Origin: Tamlana sp. I1
Lineage (GTDB): Bacteria; Bacteroidota; Bacteroidia; Flavobacteriales; Flavobacteriaceae
Assembly: GCF_015355625.1 (NCBI RefSeq)
Contig: NZ_JACLAF010000001.1
Coordinates: forward strand, 248,001-312,000
Length of the DNA: 64,000 bases
Reading direction: 5' to 3'
The notes beneath the pieces were generated by a model. The model ran no database searches, was not told the DNA's origin, and saw only the letters and a list, made by a program, of their open reading frames with translations. Shown piece after piece: positions 17,501 to 25,680 of this stretch; position 1 is the first letter of the stretch, and every line of letters starts with the position of its first letter. The translations under genes were made by a program, and so were the position numbers.

Positions 17501-19382
17501 CAAAAATATCGTTAAACGAACTTATATTACGCATTCCAGGGGTTGAAATTTCAACCCAATTGGCCTCGTTATTGTATACGGCTTCAATATCTTCTGTAGC
17601 AAAAATGCCACCTACACTATAGGTTGATCTCAATCCTAAATACACACGACTAGGGTGTAATTCATCTAATGCAATCCCTTGAACTTGTCTATTAGGTAGT
17701 CCATTAATAATATTAGATTTATCTGATCCACCACCAATTAAACGCCAATCGCTACTTTCAGGTTGGGTGGTTAAATCGGTGAGTTTTCTAGCGTAGAATT
17801 TACCTATAGTTAAACTGGCTATACCGTAACCCGGACGTGTATCCATTAATACTATAGGTGTGCTTGTATGTGTAATAGCAACCGATTGAGCATTGGTAAT
17901 ACCTCTTGGTACGGTGTTTTTTGTCCAACTTTTACCATAATCCCAGCTTTCTAAAATACCTTGGTCGGCATTTCCTTGAATAGCATAATTACCATAAGAA
18001 TCTACATCGTAGGATACTGTATTAGCGAAACCCGTAGAGTACCAGGTATGCTCTGGTCCAAAACTTTCGGTCGATTTTTTTGTGTAAATAGGTAACCAGC
18101 TATCTTCATTATATGGCCAGCCGCTAGCAGCAGGATCATTACTGTAAAAATAATTATTTCCTCCACCAGATATAATTCTTCTTTCTGGCCAGCTAACAGG
18201 AGTATATCCATAAGTTCTAGAAATAAGACTTGCATTTTCCCATCCTTCTTCGAATTTAAAATCGCCGCCTTTAGAGAGTACTTGCTGCCAGCTGTTTGTT
18301 GTTACATTTCCTGAAGCATCAAAATTTATAGTGCCTTCAAACAAGCCCACGCGATTTTCTCTGCCAAGAAATACTGTGCCAACCAACACTTTATGAGATG
18401 TTGCCGTAGAACGTGGGTCTACAGTTGGGTTAAACCACTGTGGTTTATCCGATAAATTATCACTTACCTTCACCCATTCTGGTGTAGATGCACTCATGTT
18501 AGATGTTTTTATGGTGTATATGGCCCAATTCCGATTTCCTGTTTGAAAAGTAGCATATAATCTTGAACCATCTGGAGAAGCACCAAGTCCTGAAAGACCG
18601 CCACTAAATTTATAGCCATTAGGATCTATTGTAATGCCATCACTTTTATAAACCGTCATGGTTTGAATTCCTGCATCTTCACCTAAATAAGCATCCGATG
18701 GGTTAGGAATACGATTAAATGCTGTTCCCGAAGCATCGGTTGATACATATAAACCAGATGCTGTTCCAAGGTAAATAAGTGATGTTACCGGGTGGATAAA
18801 TGCGTTATAAACTTGATAGTATCCCGGCGTTGTTTCATATACTATTTTTGTGAATGTGCTCCCACCATCTTGTGATAAGTAAATATATCTTTCACCTGTA
18901 AGTTGTTGTAAAGGGTCGGAGATACTTGGTTGAATTTTTTGAGGATCTTTTGTGAGCCAACTCGGCCCTAAAACAATAGTACTACCGTCTGTATTAAAGG
19001 CAATAGTTGCAATAGCATCTGCTTTAGTTTCTGGTATGAGTGTCCAATTTTCCCCGTTATTAGTCGATATATGAGCTCCCCATAAACTACCTTGTAAAAG
19101 GTTTCCGTTTGGTGATTTTCGTATTTTGAAGGCCATACCATGGCTTAAGTCTCTTCCTATAAATTCCCAGGAATCGCCTAGGTTGTTAGACACATAACAG
19201 CCTTCCATATCACTAGATAGCCACAATTTATTTGGTGTATCTGGATCTAAATATATATCTTGTATTTGTCCGCCACCACCAGGGGCCATTGTTATCCAAT
19301 TACTTTGCGAAAAAAGCAAAGGAGAACATGTAATAAAACAAATTATAAATAATTTGAATTTTAAAAGTTGTTTTTTACCCAT
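14523..19382 (-). CDS. Giant secreted beta-propeller protein with BACON-like, CBM9-like, FN3 and T9SS sorting domains
   Basis: This 1619-residue protein has a signal peptide (cleavage near LLFSQS, residue 26). About residues 27-830 form a sialidase/GH74-like propeller with several Asp-box turns, such as SNNLGDSWEF, STNNGENWTL, SQDGGSTFTK and SWDYGKSWTK. About 834-915 look like a BACON-type domain. About 916-1102 look like a CBM9-type sugar-binding domain (IDGIQDDQWDAITWQNID, DKLYILVRVQD). Two jelly-roll-like regions (about 1105-1262 and 1352-1510) flank an FN3 domain. The end (about 1540-1619) is a T9SS type A sorting domain with LYPNPVTTSLRIN and a final KIYKIIKK. GH74 enzymes cleave xyloglucan, but I cannot identify catalytic Asp residues, so activity is open. 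An AraC regulator and a TonB receptor lie upstream on the same strand. Confidence 0.85.
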   Translation of the reverse strand: MGKKQLLKFKLFIICFITCSPLLFSQSNWITMAPGGGGQIQDIYLDPDTPNKLWLSSDMEGCYVSNNLGDSWEFIGRDLSHGMAFKIRKSPNGNLLQGSLWGAHISTNNGENWTLIPETKADAIATIAFNTDGSTIVLGPSWLTKDPQKIQPSISDPLQQLTGERYIYLSQDGGSTFTKIVYETTPGYYQVYNAFIHPVTSLIYLGTASGLYVSTDASGTAFNRIPNPSDAYLGEDAGIQTMTVYKSDGITIDPNGYKFSGGLSGLGASPDGSRLYATFQTGNRNWAIYTIKTSNMSASTPEWVKVSDNLSDKPQWFNPTVDPRSTATSHKVLVGTVFLGRENRVGLFEGTINFDASGNVTTNSWQQVLSKGGDFKFEEGWENASLISRTYGYTPVSWPERRIISGGGNNYFYSNDPAASGWPYNEDSWLPIYTKKSTESFGPEHTWYSTGFANTVSYDVDSYGNYAIQGNADQGILESWDYGKSWTKNTVPRGITNAQSVAITHTSTPIVLMDTRPGYGIASLTIGKFYARKLTDLTTQPESSDWRLIGGGSDKSNIINGLPNRQVQGIALDELHPSRVYLGLRSTYSVGGIFATEDIEAVYNNEANWVEISTPGMRNISSFNDIFVDPNNSNVIWASGKDIYKGTRTAPNTWSWEMYDTTIQDMYVWDDNGTTRVAVALTNSSNTEVFLLQDPDQAGWNSESRFIGTGLTIEETLNIRPQVWVEPNETIAFGLMAGYKDQIFVGTENSKHKKGLGVFKGTISSLTQVDWVDFSTDDQGHDLIYSRDAGSDSKIIKEINGDVNYYIPTFGTGVYKRLIDTGVMETAVKVDKSALRFTSIINSENTLTIESTTSWNLTNLPSWLSSNTVSGTGDATITFTTTEANTSPQNRIATVKLNAGSKQIEILVTQTGTPIPINFVDTPIGIDGIQDDQWDAITWQNIDANLFGTTTDTRDKFKLAYTRDKLYILVRVQDATINKGSDVMADHIQLALDINNDKKSIIGDSDYQFVITSDNTVINLQGMLNNTESAAKTIAAGYVYEIAIPWDDLGTIPVNLTELGFEIQIADNQQGSDVDQANQWFSDVNLTDNNPFSWGTAALNGPDVPWLETFDLVPNSTEDLGYTAWSIDFGNTDLADENDYVKVTDDGILEARDIDGVAIFKTEVIDISQISKVRVRLDAKEKGDNFREEESNFIKLYVILDGGEPQLVDQLVGDSPEDDMFVELSTNGLEGNSIQVLVEISNDRGGTFHAIDNLLIDFGQDEVCNAPTALNVDSITYSAVILSWDFELDGINTFQLEIKETGSGVWESAEIQNQLNHQFDNLIPETTYEWRVRQNCITGTSSWVNGDNFTTPIQPILSSVFSETFDETGCSPSNDATVDSYECYNNPTSYYSGNTGFDDKSNDGTYEGASNGHHIFLTEVDQTFEINGINTIGYTGTSFQFSVRKNGNNQDGSDLKLEITTDGVNWNRIDVILPKGTDTALLWYLIKPDVMIEETSNFGIRFTAEGSSKYKIDDIRVRGEEFSEDESDDTTLDIKSINKSTGLSLYPNPVTTSLRINAQNTTLNSVSIFNSKGQMIQNIISNTKQNSILDVNTAHWDQGVYILKIQTDTEVKIYKIIKK

Positions 19383-19719
19383 AATTTCATTTTTAATAAT
19401 TAATCTTAGTTTAGATTTTGAAATTACTTAATGGGTGGGCTGAGAATCGATTAATTTATAAATTAAAAGACTTTAATTTTTTGAAGACAGGTTAGCTTTA
19501 TCAATAAAATTCTTATTGTGTCTAGGTTTTATGGTGTTTTTTCTCTTGATTAAAGGTGTTTTCTTTTTCTTGTTTTTTTTTACTGATTGCGCTTTTTGGG
19601 GCAAACTAAACCTCTTTGAATTTTTAATATAGAAGAATTTAAACTAATTAATTTGAATTCAACATGTTTGGTTTTTATGAATGTGTTGATTTTTAGTTTT
19701 TTAAACGATCCGTTTTAAA
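19383..19719. other. Intergenic region with no gene seen
   Basis: This AT-rich region of 337 bp lies between the giant secreted protein and the TonB receptor. It holds long T runs, for example around 19560-19590, but no clear hairpin terminator, promoter box or open frame. It may hold an independent promoter for the secreted protein. Confidence 0.5.
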
Positions 19720-22206
19720 TTAAAACTCACGCTTTCCAAATTCACTTTCTATAAACTTCGATTCGTTTTTCCTGTTGTTAAAGGAGTAGGTAAGGTTTAA
19801 AAATACGACATCTACTTCGTAAACATAATTAGTTGTGGTATAAAACGACCCCGGAACTTCTGTTGTAATACGCTGCTCGTTGGTGTGTAATAAGCCCATA
19901 TCAATATTTTGCCATTGTACAGTGGCTACCAGTTTGTTATCAAAAAACGTCTTTTTAAACGCGAGGTTAGGGGAGTAAAAAGCAGAATCTTCCCCTTGTG
20001 CTGTGACACGTTTTGATAAATAATTAAAGGTAAATTGTAAAGATGTTGTTGGGTTAAAGGTGTAAGTTGAATTTGCATTTAAAGAATACACAAAACTACT
20101 GGTGTCAATTTTATTACCATCGTAGGCGCCATCAATAGCATAGGAATATAAATTAGCACCTAAAACATTTTTCCAATTTTTAGTGAATTTCACTTCCGAA
20201 CCTAGTTCAAGTCCTAAAGAAGTTCCTTTTCCAACATTGGAATAAATACGATTTAAAATGGTGTCGTTGTAAATGGTATTTACACGATTTACCAAGTTTT
20301 GCACCGAACGGAAATAACCTGTTGCATAAACAGAATTACCGTTTTCAAAATCTTTAACTGCGCCAACTTCAACTAAATCTATAAATTCTGGTTTTAGTGT
20401 TGGGTCGCCTTGCTCTAAAGTTTCAGAGTGTTCGCGTTCTGGAAACGGATTCATTTTAAAAGAGGTGGTACGTTCCACACGTTTGCTGTAGGCTGCTTTC
20501 AACTTTAAATCATCATTGACTTTATATTGAATTGAAGCCGATGGAAACAGCTTCACATAATCGTAATAATACGTGGTATCTACAACGCCCACTTTATCCT
20601 TCAAAAATAAATCACGATTCATACTTTCTAAACGAAAACCAATGCTATAATCTATTTTTTCTGAACTGTGATCCAGTTGTGCATAACCAGAGTTAATAAG
20701 TCGTTTTAAATTAACTTCACTTGAAAATTCAGGAACCAATTCAAATTCGCCAGTTGTTAAATTTTTTCGTTCGTAAACAAAATCCCCTTTGTGGTCTAAA
20801 TTTCTGTATTGATAGCCCATACTAATGGCGCCTAGATCTAATGGTTTCATTTCATAATCAATCTGCGCACGAACACCATTTAAAGGATTGTCGTTGGTGT
20901 TGTATTCCTCTTGAAGAATTTGGGAGGTATCGGGCCAACCTAGGTTTTCATTAGTTGTTGGTCCTCCCAACATGGTGTATTCATATAAAAAAGAGGTTGC
21001 TAATTTTGATTTATTATTGAAGGTATGGTCATAATCGAAACTCGCCACAAAGAAATCACTTTTTCGAATTCGTAAATTATCATTTAAATATTGGATGGTG
21101 TAAATACGGTCGTTAACATCATCACCATCAGCAGGTGTATTGGCATGGTTGTCGTAATATAAAATGTTAGCTCTTCGGTCTTTAGTTTGTTTTCCAGCAT
21201 AAACACCTACCGAATAATTATTATTATCATTAGGGGTGAAATCGACCGTAAATCGACCAGAATAGTTAATACCATCAAAACTACGCTCACCATCCGAAGG
21301 AAACCGTGTTAAGGTATCGTTTATAATGGTATATACATCGCCTTCGCGTCGTCCTGCAATATCATTGCGTTGGTAACTGCCGCCTAGCGAGAAATTCCAC
21401 TTGTCTTTTCTAAGGTTATAGGTAATATCGGCACCATAGCGTTGAGCGAATTCTTCATTGTCGTAATCTTCAATACTTGGTAGCCCTAGTTTAACACCAA
21501 CCTGTGTAAAAGCCCCGTTTAAAGCGCCTTTTTTGGTAATTATATTTATAATTCCGGCTTTTCCTTCAGGATCGTATTTTGCAGATGGTGCGGTAATAAC
21601 TTCCACGCGCTCGATGCCATTTGCAGGCAAATTCATTAAAATTTGAGTGGCGCTACTTTGTATAGGTTTGCCGTTTAAAAGCAAAACAAAATTGGTGCTC
21701 CCTCTTAAGGCAATTGCGCCTTCGCCATTAATGGTTATAGCGGGGACATTACTTAAAACATCAACGCCTGTACCGCCCACAGCATTTTGAAAATTTTTAG
21801 TAGCAAAAACCTGTCTGTCAGATTTATTAATTACCGTATTTGTATTCCCCGTAATAACCACTTCATTAAGCATTTCGTTACTTGGGTGAATTAAAATACG
21901 ACCTAAATCTTTTAATTCGCCGTTTTTAGAAATACGAAAAGCGGCGGTTTTAGTAGATTGGTAACCAATAAAAGAAGCTTCTAAATAATAGTTTCCTTTT
22001 TTAATGTTTTCTAAAGAAAATCGCCCAGATTCTACACTAACAGCACCAGAAACTAAAGTGCTATCGGGTAATTGGTATAAGGCAACTGTGGCATAATCGA
22101 TGCCTTTTTGGTCTTGAGAATCTATTACGCTTCCTGTAATTTGAGCTGTTGAAATAGAAGAAAACACTATGGCAAAACATAGTGAGAAATAAAATTTAAA
22201 AGTCAT
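19720..22206 (-). CDS. TonB-dependent outer membrane receptor (OMP_b-brl_3-type barrel)
   Basis: The 828-residue protein has a signal peptide (FYFSLCFAIVFSSISTAQ). A carboxypeptidase-regulatory-like domain follows at about 22-105 (ITGSVIDSQDQKGIDYATV), then a plug domain at about 120-225 (NEVVITG, TGVDVLSNVPAITINGEGAIALRGS) and a long barrel. It is of the outer-membrane beta-barrel family usually found without a SusD partner, and none is present here. It imports a ligand across the outer membrane using TonB energy, but the ligand is unknown. It lies 84 bp downstream of an AraC regulator gene and upstream of a giant secreted protein on the same strand, suggesting a small regulated uptake unit. 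Confidence 0.9.
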   Translation of the reverse strand: MTFKFYFSLCFAIVFSSISTAQITGSVIDSQDQKGIDYATVALYQLPDSTLVSGAVSVESGRFSLENIKKGNYYLEASFIGYQSTKTAAFRISKNGELKDLGRILIHPSNEMLNEVVITGNTNTVINKSDRQVFATKNFQNAVGGTGVDVLSNVPAITINGEGAIALRGSTNFVLLLNGKPIQSSATQILMNLPANGIERVEVITAPSAKYDPEGKAGIINIITKKGALNGAFTQVGVKLGLPSIEDYDNEEFAQRYGADITYNLRKDKWNFSLGGSYQRNDIAGRREGDVYTIINDTLTRFPSDGERSFDGINYSGRFTVDFTPNDNNNYSVGVYAGKQTKDRRANILYYDNHANTPADGDDVNDRIYTIQYLNDNLRIRKSDFFVASFDYDHTFNNKSKLATSFLYEYTMLGGPTTNENLGWPDTSQILQEEYNTNDNPLNGVRAQIDYEMKPLDLGAISMGYQYRNLDHKGDFVYERKNLTTGEFELVPEFSSEVNLKRLINSGYAQLDHSSEKIDYSIGFRLESMNRDLFLKDKVGVVDTTYYYDYVKLFPSASIQYKVNDDLKLKAAYSKRVERTTSFKMNPFPEREHSETLEQGDPTLKPEFIDLVEVGAVKDFENGNSVYATGYFRSVQNLVNRVNTIYNDTILNRIYSNVGKGTSLGLELGSEVKFTKNWKNVLGANLYSYAIDGAYDGNKIDTSSFVYSLNANSTYTFNPTTSLQFTFNYLSKRVTAQGEDSAFYSPNLAFKKTFFDNKLVATVQWQNIDMGLLHTNEQRITTEVPGSFYTTTNYVYEVDVVFLNLTYSFNNRKNESKFIESEFGKREF

Positions 22207-22290
22207 TTATCAAATATTGCTATTAACGGCTGCAAATGTACAGATTACCTAGGTTAACTTATGGTTTATTTGAAAAATTTATGGTGTTTT

Positions 22291-23100
22291 TTATAGGCTT
22301 GTTTTTCGAAAATGAAGCGGGGTTATTTGGTTGTTTTTTTTGAAGTATTTTACAAAATGAGAAACGTCTTTAAACTGAAGTTGATGTGCAATTTCGGTAA
22401 TGTTTAAATCGGTGTATAAAAGTAAACGTTTGGCTTCCTTGTTTACATAAATAGCAATTACTTCTGAAGCCGATTTTAATACATGTTCTTTACATAAACC
22501 ATTTAAGTGCTGTGGCGATATGTGCAATTGCTCGGCATAAAACGACACGCTATTTTGTGGGTTTTCGTTGAGTAAGTCCAGCAGCTGCTCCACTTTATTT
22601 TTAGGTGATTTTGTTTTCGATTTATTCGAACACAAAACAATTTTAGAAAGCAGCGCTTTTAAGAGACCTTCGGTAACATCTTTATTTCTGGCTGTTTTTT
22701 GTTCTAAACACAATAAATTAAAAAGTTGTTCGAAAATGCTAGCGTCTTCAATTTTTAAATGATTCCACTTCGATAATTGAATTAATAACGCATTAATTTG
22801 CTTGTCGGTTGTCTGTTCAATAAAAGCATTTTTAAAAATAATAACATAGCCTTTTGGTTCGCTATCAATTGCCCAATGGTGAACTTCTTCGCGTTTTACA
22901 AAATAAAAAACAGGCGGTTCAATGGTATAAACTTTAGAGTCGATAGTGTGTGTGCCAGAGCCTTCAGATAAATATACAATTTCGAAATATTTATTGTGTT
23001 TATGCGGTTTGGTATAACGCTTACTGGTGTCGAAAGGTTCTATTTTTATGGTAGAAATTTCAGCTATTTTATTTTTTATTTGAATCGAATCCGATTTCAT
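22291..23100 (-). CDS. AraC-family transcriptional regulator
   Basis: The 269-residue regulator has an N-terminal cupin-like ligand domain (about 15-100, with KPHKHNKYFEIVYLSEGSG). A C-terminal double helix-turn-helix follows at about 168-265: NSVSFYAEQLHISPQHLNGLCK, then LNITEIAHQLQFKDVSHFVKYFKKNNQITPLHFR. The latter matches the AraC signature. Members sense small molecules and usually activate nearby genes, here most likely the TonB receptor gene 84 bp downstream. It is transcribed divergently from the App1-type phosphatase gene at 23309. Confidence 0.92.
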   Translation of the reverse strand: MKSDSIQIKNKIAEISTIKIEPFDTSKRYTKPHKHNKYFEIVYLSEGSGTHTIDSKVYTIEPPVFYFVKREEVHHWAIDSEPKGYVIIFKNAFIEQTTDKQINALLIQLSKWNHLKIEDASIFEQLFNLLCLEQKTARNKDVTEGLLKALLSKIVLCSNKSKTKSPKNKVEQLLDLLNENPQNSVSFYAEQLHISPQHLNGLCKEHVLKSASEVIAIYVNKEAKRLLLYTDLNITEIAHQLQFKDVSHFVKYFKKNNQITPLHFRKTSL

Positions 23101-23308
23101 TTTAATTCCTTTCTGTTTAGTTTTAGGGTAAATAAGTAGTCCTGCAAATATATTGGTTTTTGTTTGAAGCTTTTTTTGATTAATTCCTTTGAAGGCTAAA
23201 GTTTAGTTAAAAAAATAGATTAAAAATATACCCTTTAAAAATTTAAAATGGATGCGTTTATTTCCCTGCATTTTTTTCTATATCTTTTGATGAAATTAAA
23301 CACATTAA

Positions 23309-24265
23309 ATGAACTTTAATAAAGAAGCAACAGTATGGCAACTCGCAATTTTAGATCTTACCGAAAATAGAGTATGGTGTGGCGGACTTATTTTAAAGGG
23401 AAACCATGAGGTTAAGGATAGTAAAACCAATGCTTTTAAAAATGCCATTCATGTGGTGCAATCTTATTTTGTAAAGGTGTATGCGCATCAAAAAATTTGT
23501 ATTCATTCAAATAATGAAATAATAGAAACGCAGACTGATGCCTATGGCAGGTTTCAAATTATAACAACTCAAGAATTGGATGCAAATCTCACTATAACTT
23601 TACCCGAAACAAATCTACCCTTAAAAATTGTACAGGAATATCCTATTAGTTTTAAAGAACCACAGCGCACATTAGATATTATTTCAGATATCGACGATAC
23701 CATTATGGTATCTAATACAGCCCATTTCTATAAGCGCATTAAAACATTATTACTACTGGTTCCAGAAAAACGCGCGGTTATCGAATTTACCCAAAACATG
23801 TTTAAAGCTTGGAAAAGTGTAAACCCTAGAATTTTTTATGTTTCTAAAAGTGAAAGCAATTTGTTTATACGCTTAACTAAATTTATAAAGCATAATAATT
23901 TACCACAGGGCATGTTAACTTTAACACCCTACTTAAGTTTTTTTCAACTTATAAAAGGCGATAAACCTGTAGATTTTAAGCTGAACGCGATACGGTTTTT
24001 AATAGAGAATTCAAGAAGTAAGTATTATGTTTTGGTTGGAGACGATAGCCAAAAAGACATGGCTATTTATACCGAAATTGTTAAAGCCTATCCGCAATTA
24101 ATTTTAAAGGTTTACATTCGACAAACCAGAGAAAAAGTTAACGAAACGCAACAGCTTATGTGGCAAAAGTTAAAAGCTACAGGCGTTTCAGCATCTTATT
24201 TTGTGCCAGAGCATGCCAACTCTGTTTTAAATGAAATTGAAGATTTAAAAAAAGAACTCGTATGA
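23309..24265 (+). CDS. App1-type phosphatidate phosphatase (DUF2183)
   Basis: The 318-residue protein carries the DUF2183/App1 catalytic domain. LDIISDIDDTIMVSNTAHF at about residues 128-146 contains the HAD-like DxDxT motif with the nucleophilic Asp. FYVSKSESNLFIRLTKFI supplies a motif II region, and YVLVGDDSQKDMAIYTEI is the HAD motif IV acidic pair. The yeast family founder App1 dephosphorylates phosphatidic acid to diacylglycerol. About residues 1-110 look like an Ig-like beta domain common in bacterial homologues. Its stop overlaps the start of the following diacylglycerol-kinase-like gene (ATGA), so the two are translationally coupled. Confidence 0.88.
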   Translation: MNFNKEATVWQLAILDLTENRVWCGGLILKGNHEVKDSKTNAFKNAIHVVQSYFVKVYAHQKICIHSNNEIIETQTDAYGRFQIITTQELDANLTITLPETNLPLKIVQEYPISFKEPQRTLDIISDIDDTIMVSNTAHFYKRIKTLLLLVPEKRAVIEFTQNMFKAWKSVNPRIFYVSKSESNLFIRLTKFIKHNNLPQGMLTLTPYLSFFQLIKGDKPVDFKLNAIRFLIENSRSKYYVLVGDDSQKDMAIYTEIVKAYPQLILKVYIRQTREKVNETQQLMWQKLKATGVSASYFVPEHANSVLNEIEDLKKELV

Positions 24266-25155
24266 AATTACTTTTTGTAGTGAACCCCATATCAGGCGGT
24301 ATTGATAAGCAACCTTTTTTAACAGAAGCCCAGCAAATTTGTAATTTATACGGAATAGACTACCATGTTTTTAAAACAACGGGAACTGATGATGCTGTTA
24401 AACTTGAAAAGGCGTTACAAGATTTTAAACCCGATAAAGTTGTTTCGGTTGGCGGCGACGGCACCACTTTGTTTACTGCAGTAGGAGTAAAAAACACCAA
24501 TATTCCTATGGGTATTGTCCCTTTAGGTTCTGCAAATGGTATGGCGGTAGAATTGGGTGTAGCACAAAAACCTTTAGAGGCTTTGAAGGATATTTTAATG
24601 TCTCATATTTCTGGCGATTTGGATATGTTGGTTGTAAACGGAGAACATTATTCAATTCATATGGGCGATGTGGGAATTAATGCGAAAATTGTAAAAGCCT
24701 TTGAGAATGATGAAAAACGCGGCATGGTTACCTATGCTAAATATTTTATAGAAGAATTAAATAACGTTCAGCCTTTTAAAATGAAAGTGGATTGTAATGG
24801 GGAAACTTTAGATGCTGAAGGTGTTATGTTAGGTATTTGTAATTCTAGAAAATACGGCACAGGCGTCCCTTTAAATGTAAATGGCAATCCTATGGATGGC
24901 GTGTTTGAAATTGTTTTAATTGAAAAAATAAATGCCAATATGTTAATTAAAGCAGGGCTTTCTAGTTTTAATGAGAAGTTTTCCGATAGCCAAAATCAAA
25001 CCACTATAAGCACTACACATGCTAAAATAGCATTTGATGAACCCAAAGTTTTACAACTGGATGGTGAGGTGATAGGCGATTTTAAATCATTAGAAATAGA
25101 ACTTTTAAAAGGTGCGGTAAAATTAATCACCACCAAAAAGAATTCGTATTTATGA
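24262..25155 (+). CDS. Diacylglycerol/lipid kinase family protein (YegS/DagK-like)
   Basis: The 297-residue cytoplasmic protein belongs to the diacylglycerol kinase catalytic-domain family. LLFVVNPISGGIDK at the N-terminus is the phosphate-binding start, KVVSVGGDGTTLFTAV at about 66-81 is the GGDGT nucleotide motif, and MGIVPLGSANGMAVELGV is the conserved glycine-rich loop. GVPLNVNGNPMDGVFEIVLI and a late LQLDGEVIG match the second domain. These enzymes phosphorylate diacylglycerol or related lipids. Its 4-bp overlap with the App1-type phosphatase, which catalyses the reverse step, indicates one unit of lipid metabolism or signalling. The true substrate may be another lipid. Confidence 0.93.
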   Translation: MKLLFVVNPISGGIDKQPFLTEAQQICNLYGIDYHVFKTTGTDDAVKLEKALQDFKPDKVVSVGGDGTTLFTAVGVKNTNIPMGIVPLGSANGMAVELGVAQKPLEALKDILMSHISGDLDMLVVNGEHYSIHMGDVGINAKIVKAFENDEKRGMVTYAKYFIEELNNVQPFKMKVDCNGETLDAEGVMLGICNSRKYGTGVPLNVNGNPMDGVFEIVLIEKINANMLIKAGLSSFNEKFSDSQNQTTISTTHAKIAFDEPKVLQLDGEVIGDFKSLEIELLKGAVKLITTKKNSYL

Positions 25156-25680
25156 TGGAGTAGGGCTTAATGCCGATTTTTCTCTTGTGATAAATTCGGC
25201 GAGAGTAGTAGATGTTTTTCCTGTTACTCCGGTTACTAGTACCTATTTCATCACTAATATTTTTTATTAAATTATTTCAAAGCTATTAATAATTGTTTTT
25301 CCATCAATCTTCATTATATATATCTTAAGACTTTTGTTGACCTACTAAATAAATTAACAAAAAGGTGTCATTATTACCTTCGTAAAATTCACTTACCTAA
25401 TAATTAGATGCTTTTTAATGTCTAAATCATCATTTAAAAAAACTTACACCAATTTTTTGAAATTTTTCTCCATGATAATTAATCCAAATCATCAGCAATA
25501 CGGCTATAAACATCAAAATTTTAACATATAGCTTAAATAAATTTTTTAGAACTATTTGATTTTCAGTTGCAAGATGTGGTTTTTTTATTTAATTTGGCCA
25601 AACCATAACTGGTTAACCAAAGTGATTAACCAGTTTAAAACCCCAATTAATCTATTAACCCTAAACTAAACTAAATTAAA
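25156..25680 (+). other. Long regulatory intergenic region upstream of the PL6-PL7 gene
   Basis: The 525-bp region is AT-rich and has no convincing gene. One 38-codon open stretch (25156 to about 25270) has no start and no recognised homology. Near the downstream gene lie a TTTGGCCAAA palindrome and a 10-bp inverted repeat, listed separately. A long 5' leader or complex promoter is likely. Confidence 0.5.
25593..25635. promoter_or_regulatory. Candidate operator cluster upstream of the alginate lyase gene
   Basis: TTTGGCCAAA (25593-25602) is a perfect 10-bp palindrome. Right after it, AACTGGTTAA (25607-25616) and TTAACCAGTT (25626-25635) form a perfect 10-bp inverted repeat with a 9-bp spacer, and GGTTAACC inside is itself palindromic. 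The cluster sits 46 bp before the start codon, which suits a regulator site controlling alginate lyase expression. No regulator gene is adjacent. Confidence 0.55.

Noticed and set aside
25156-25270. A 38-codon open stretch after the lipid kinase gene
   Set aside because: It reads GVGLNADFSLVINSARVV, which looks protein-like, but it has no start, no known family and includes a short direct repeat (GTTACTCCGGTTACT). Evidence is too weak to call a relic.
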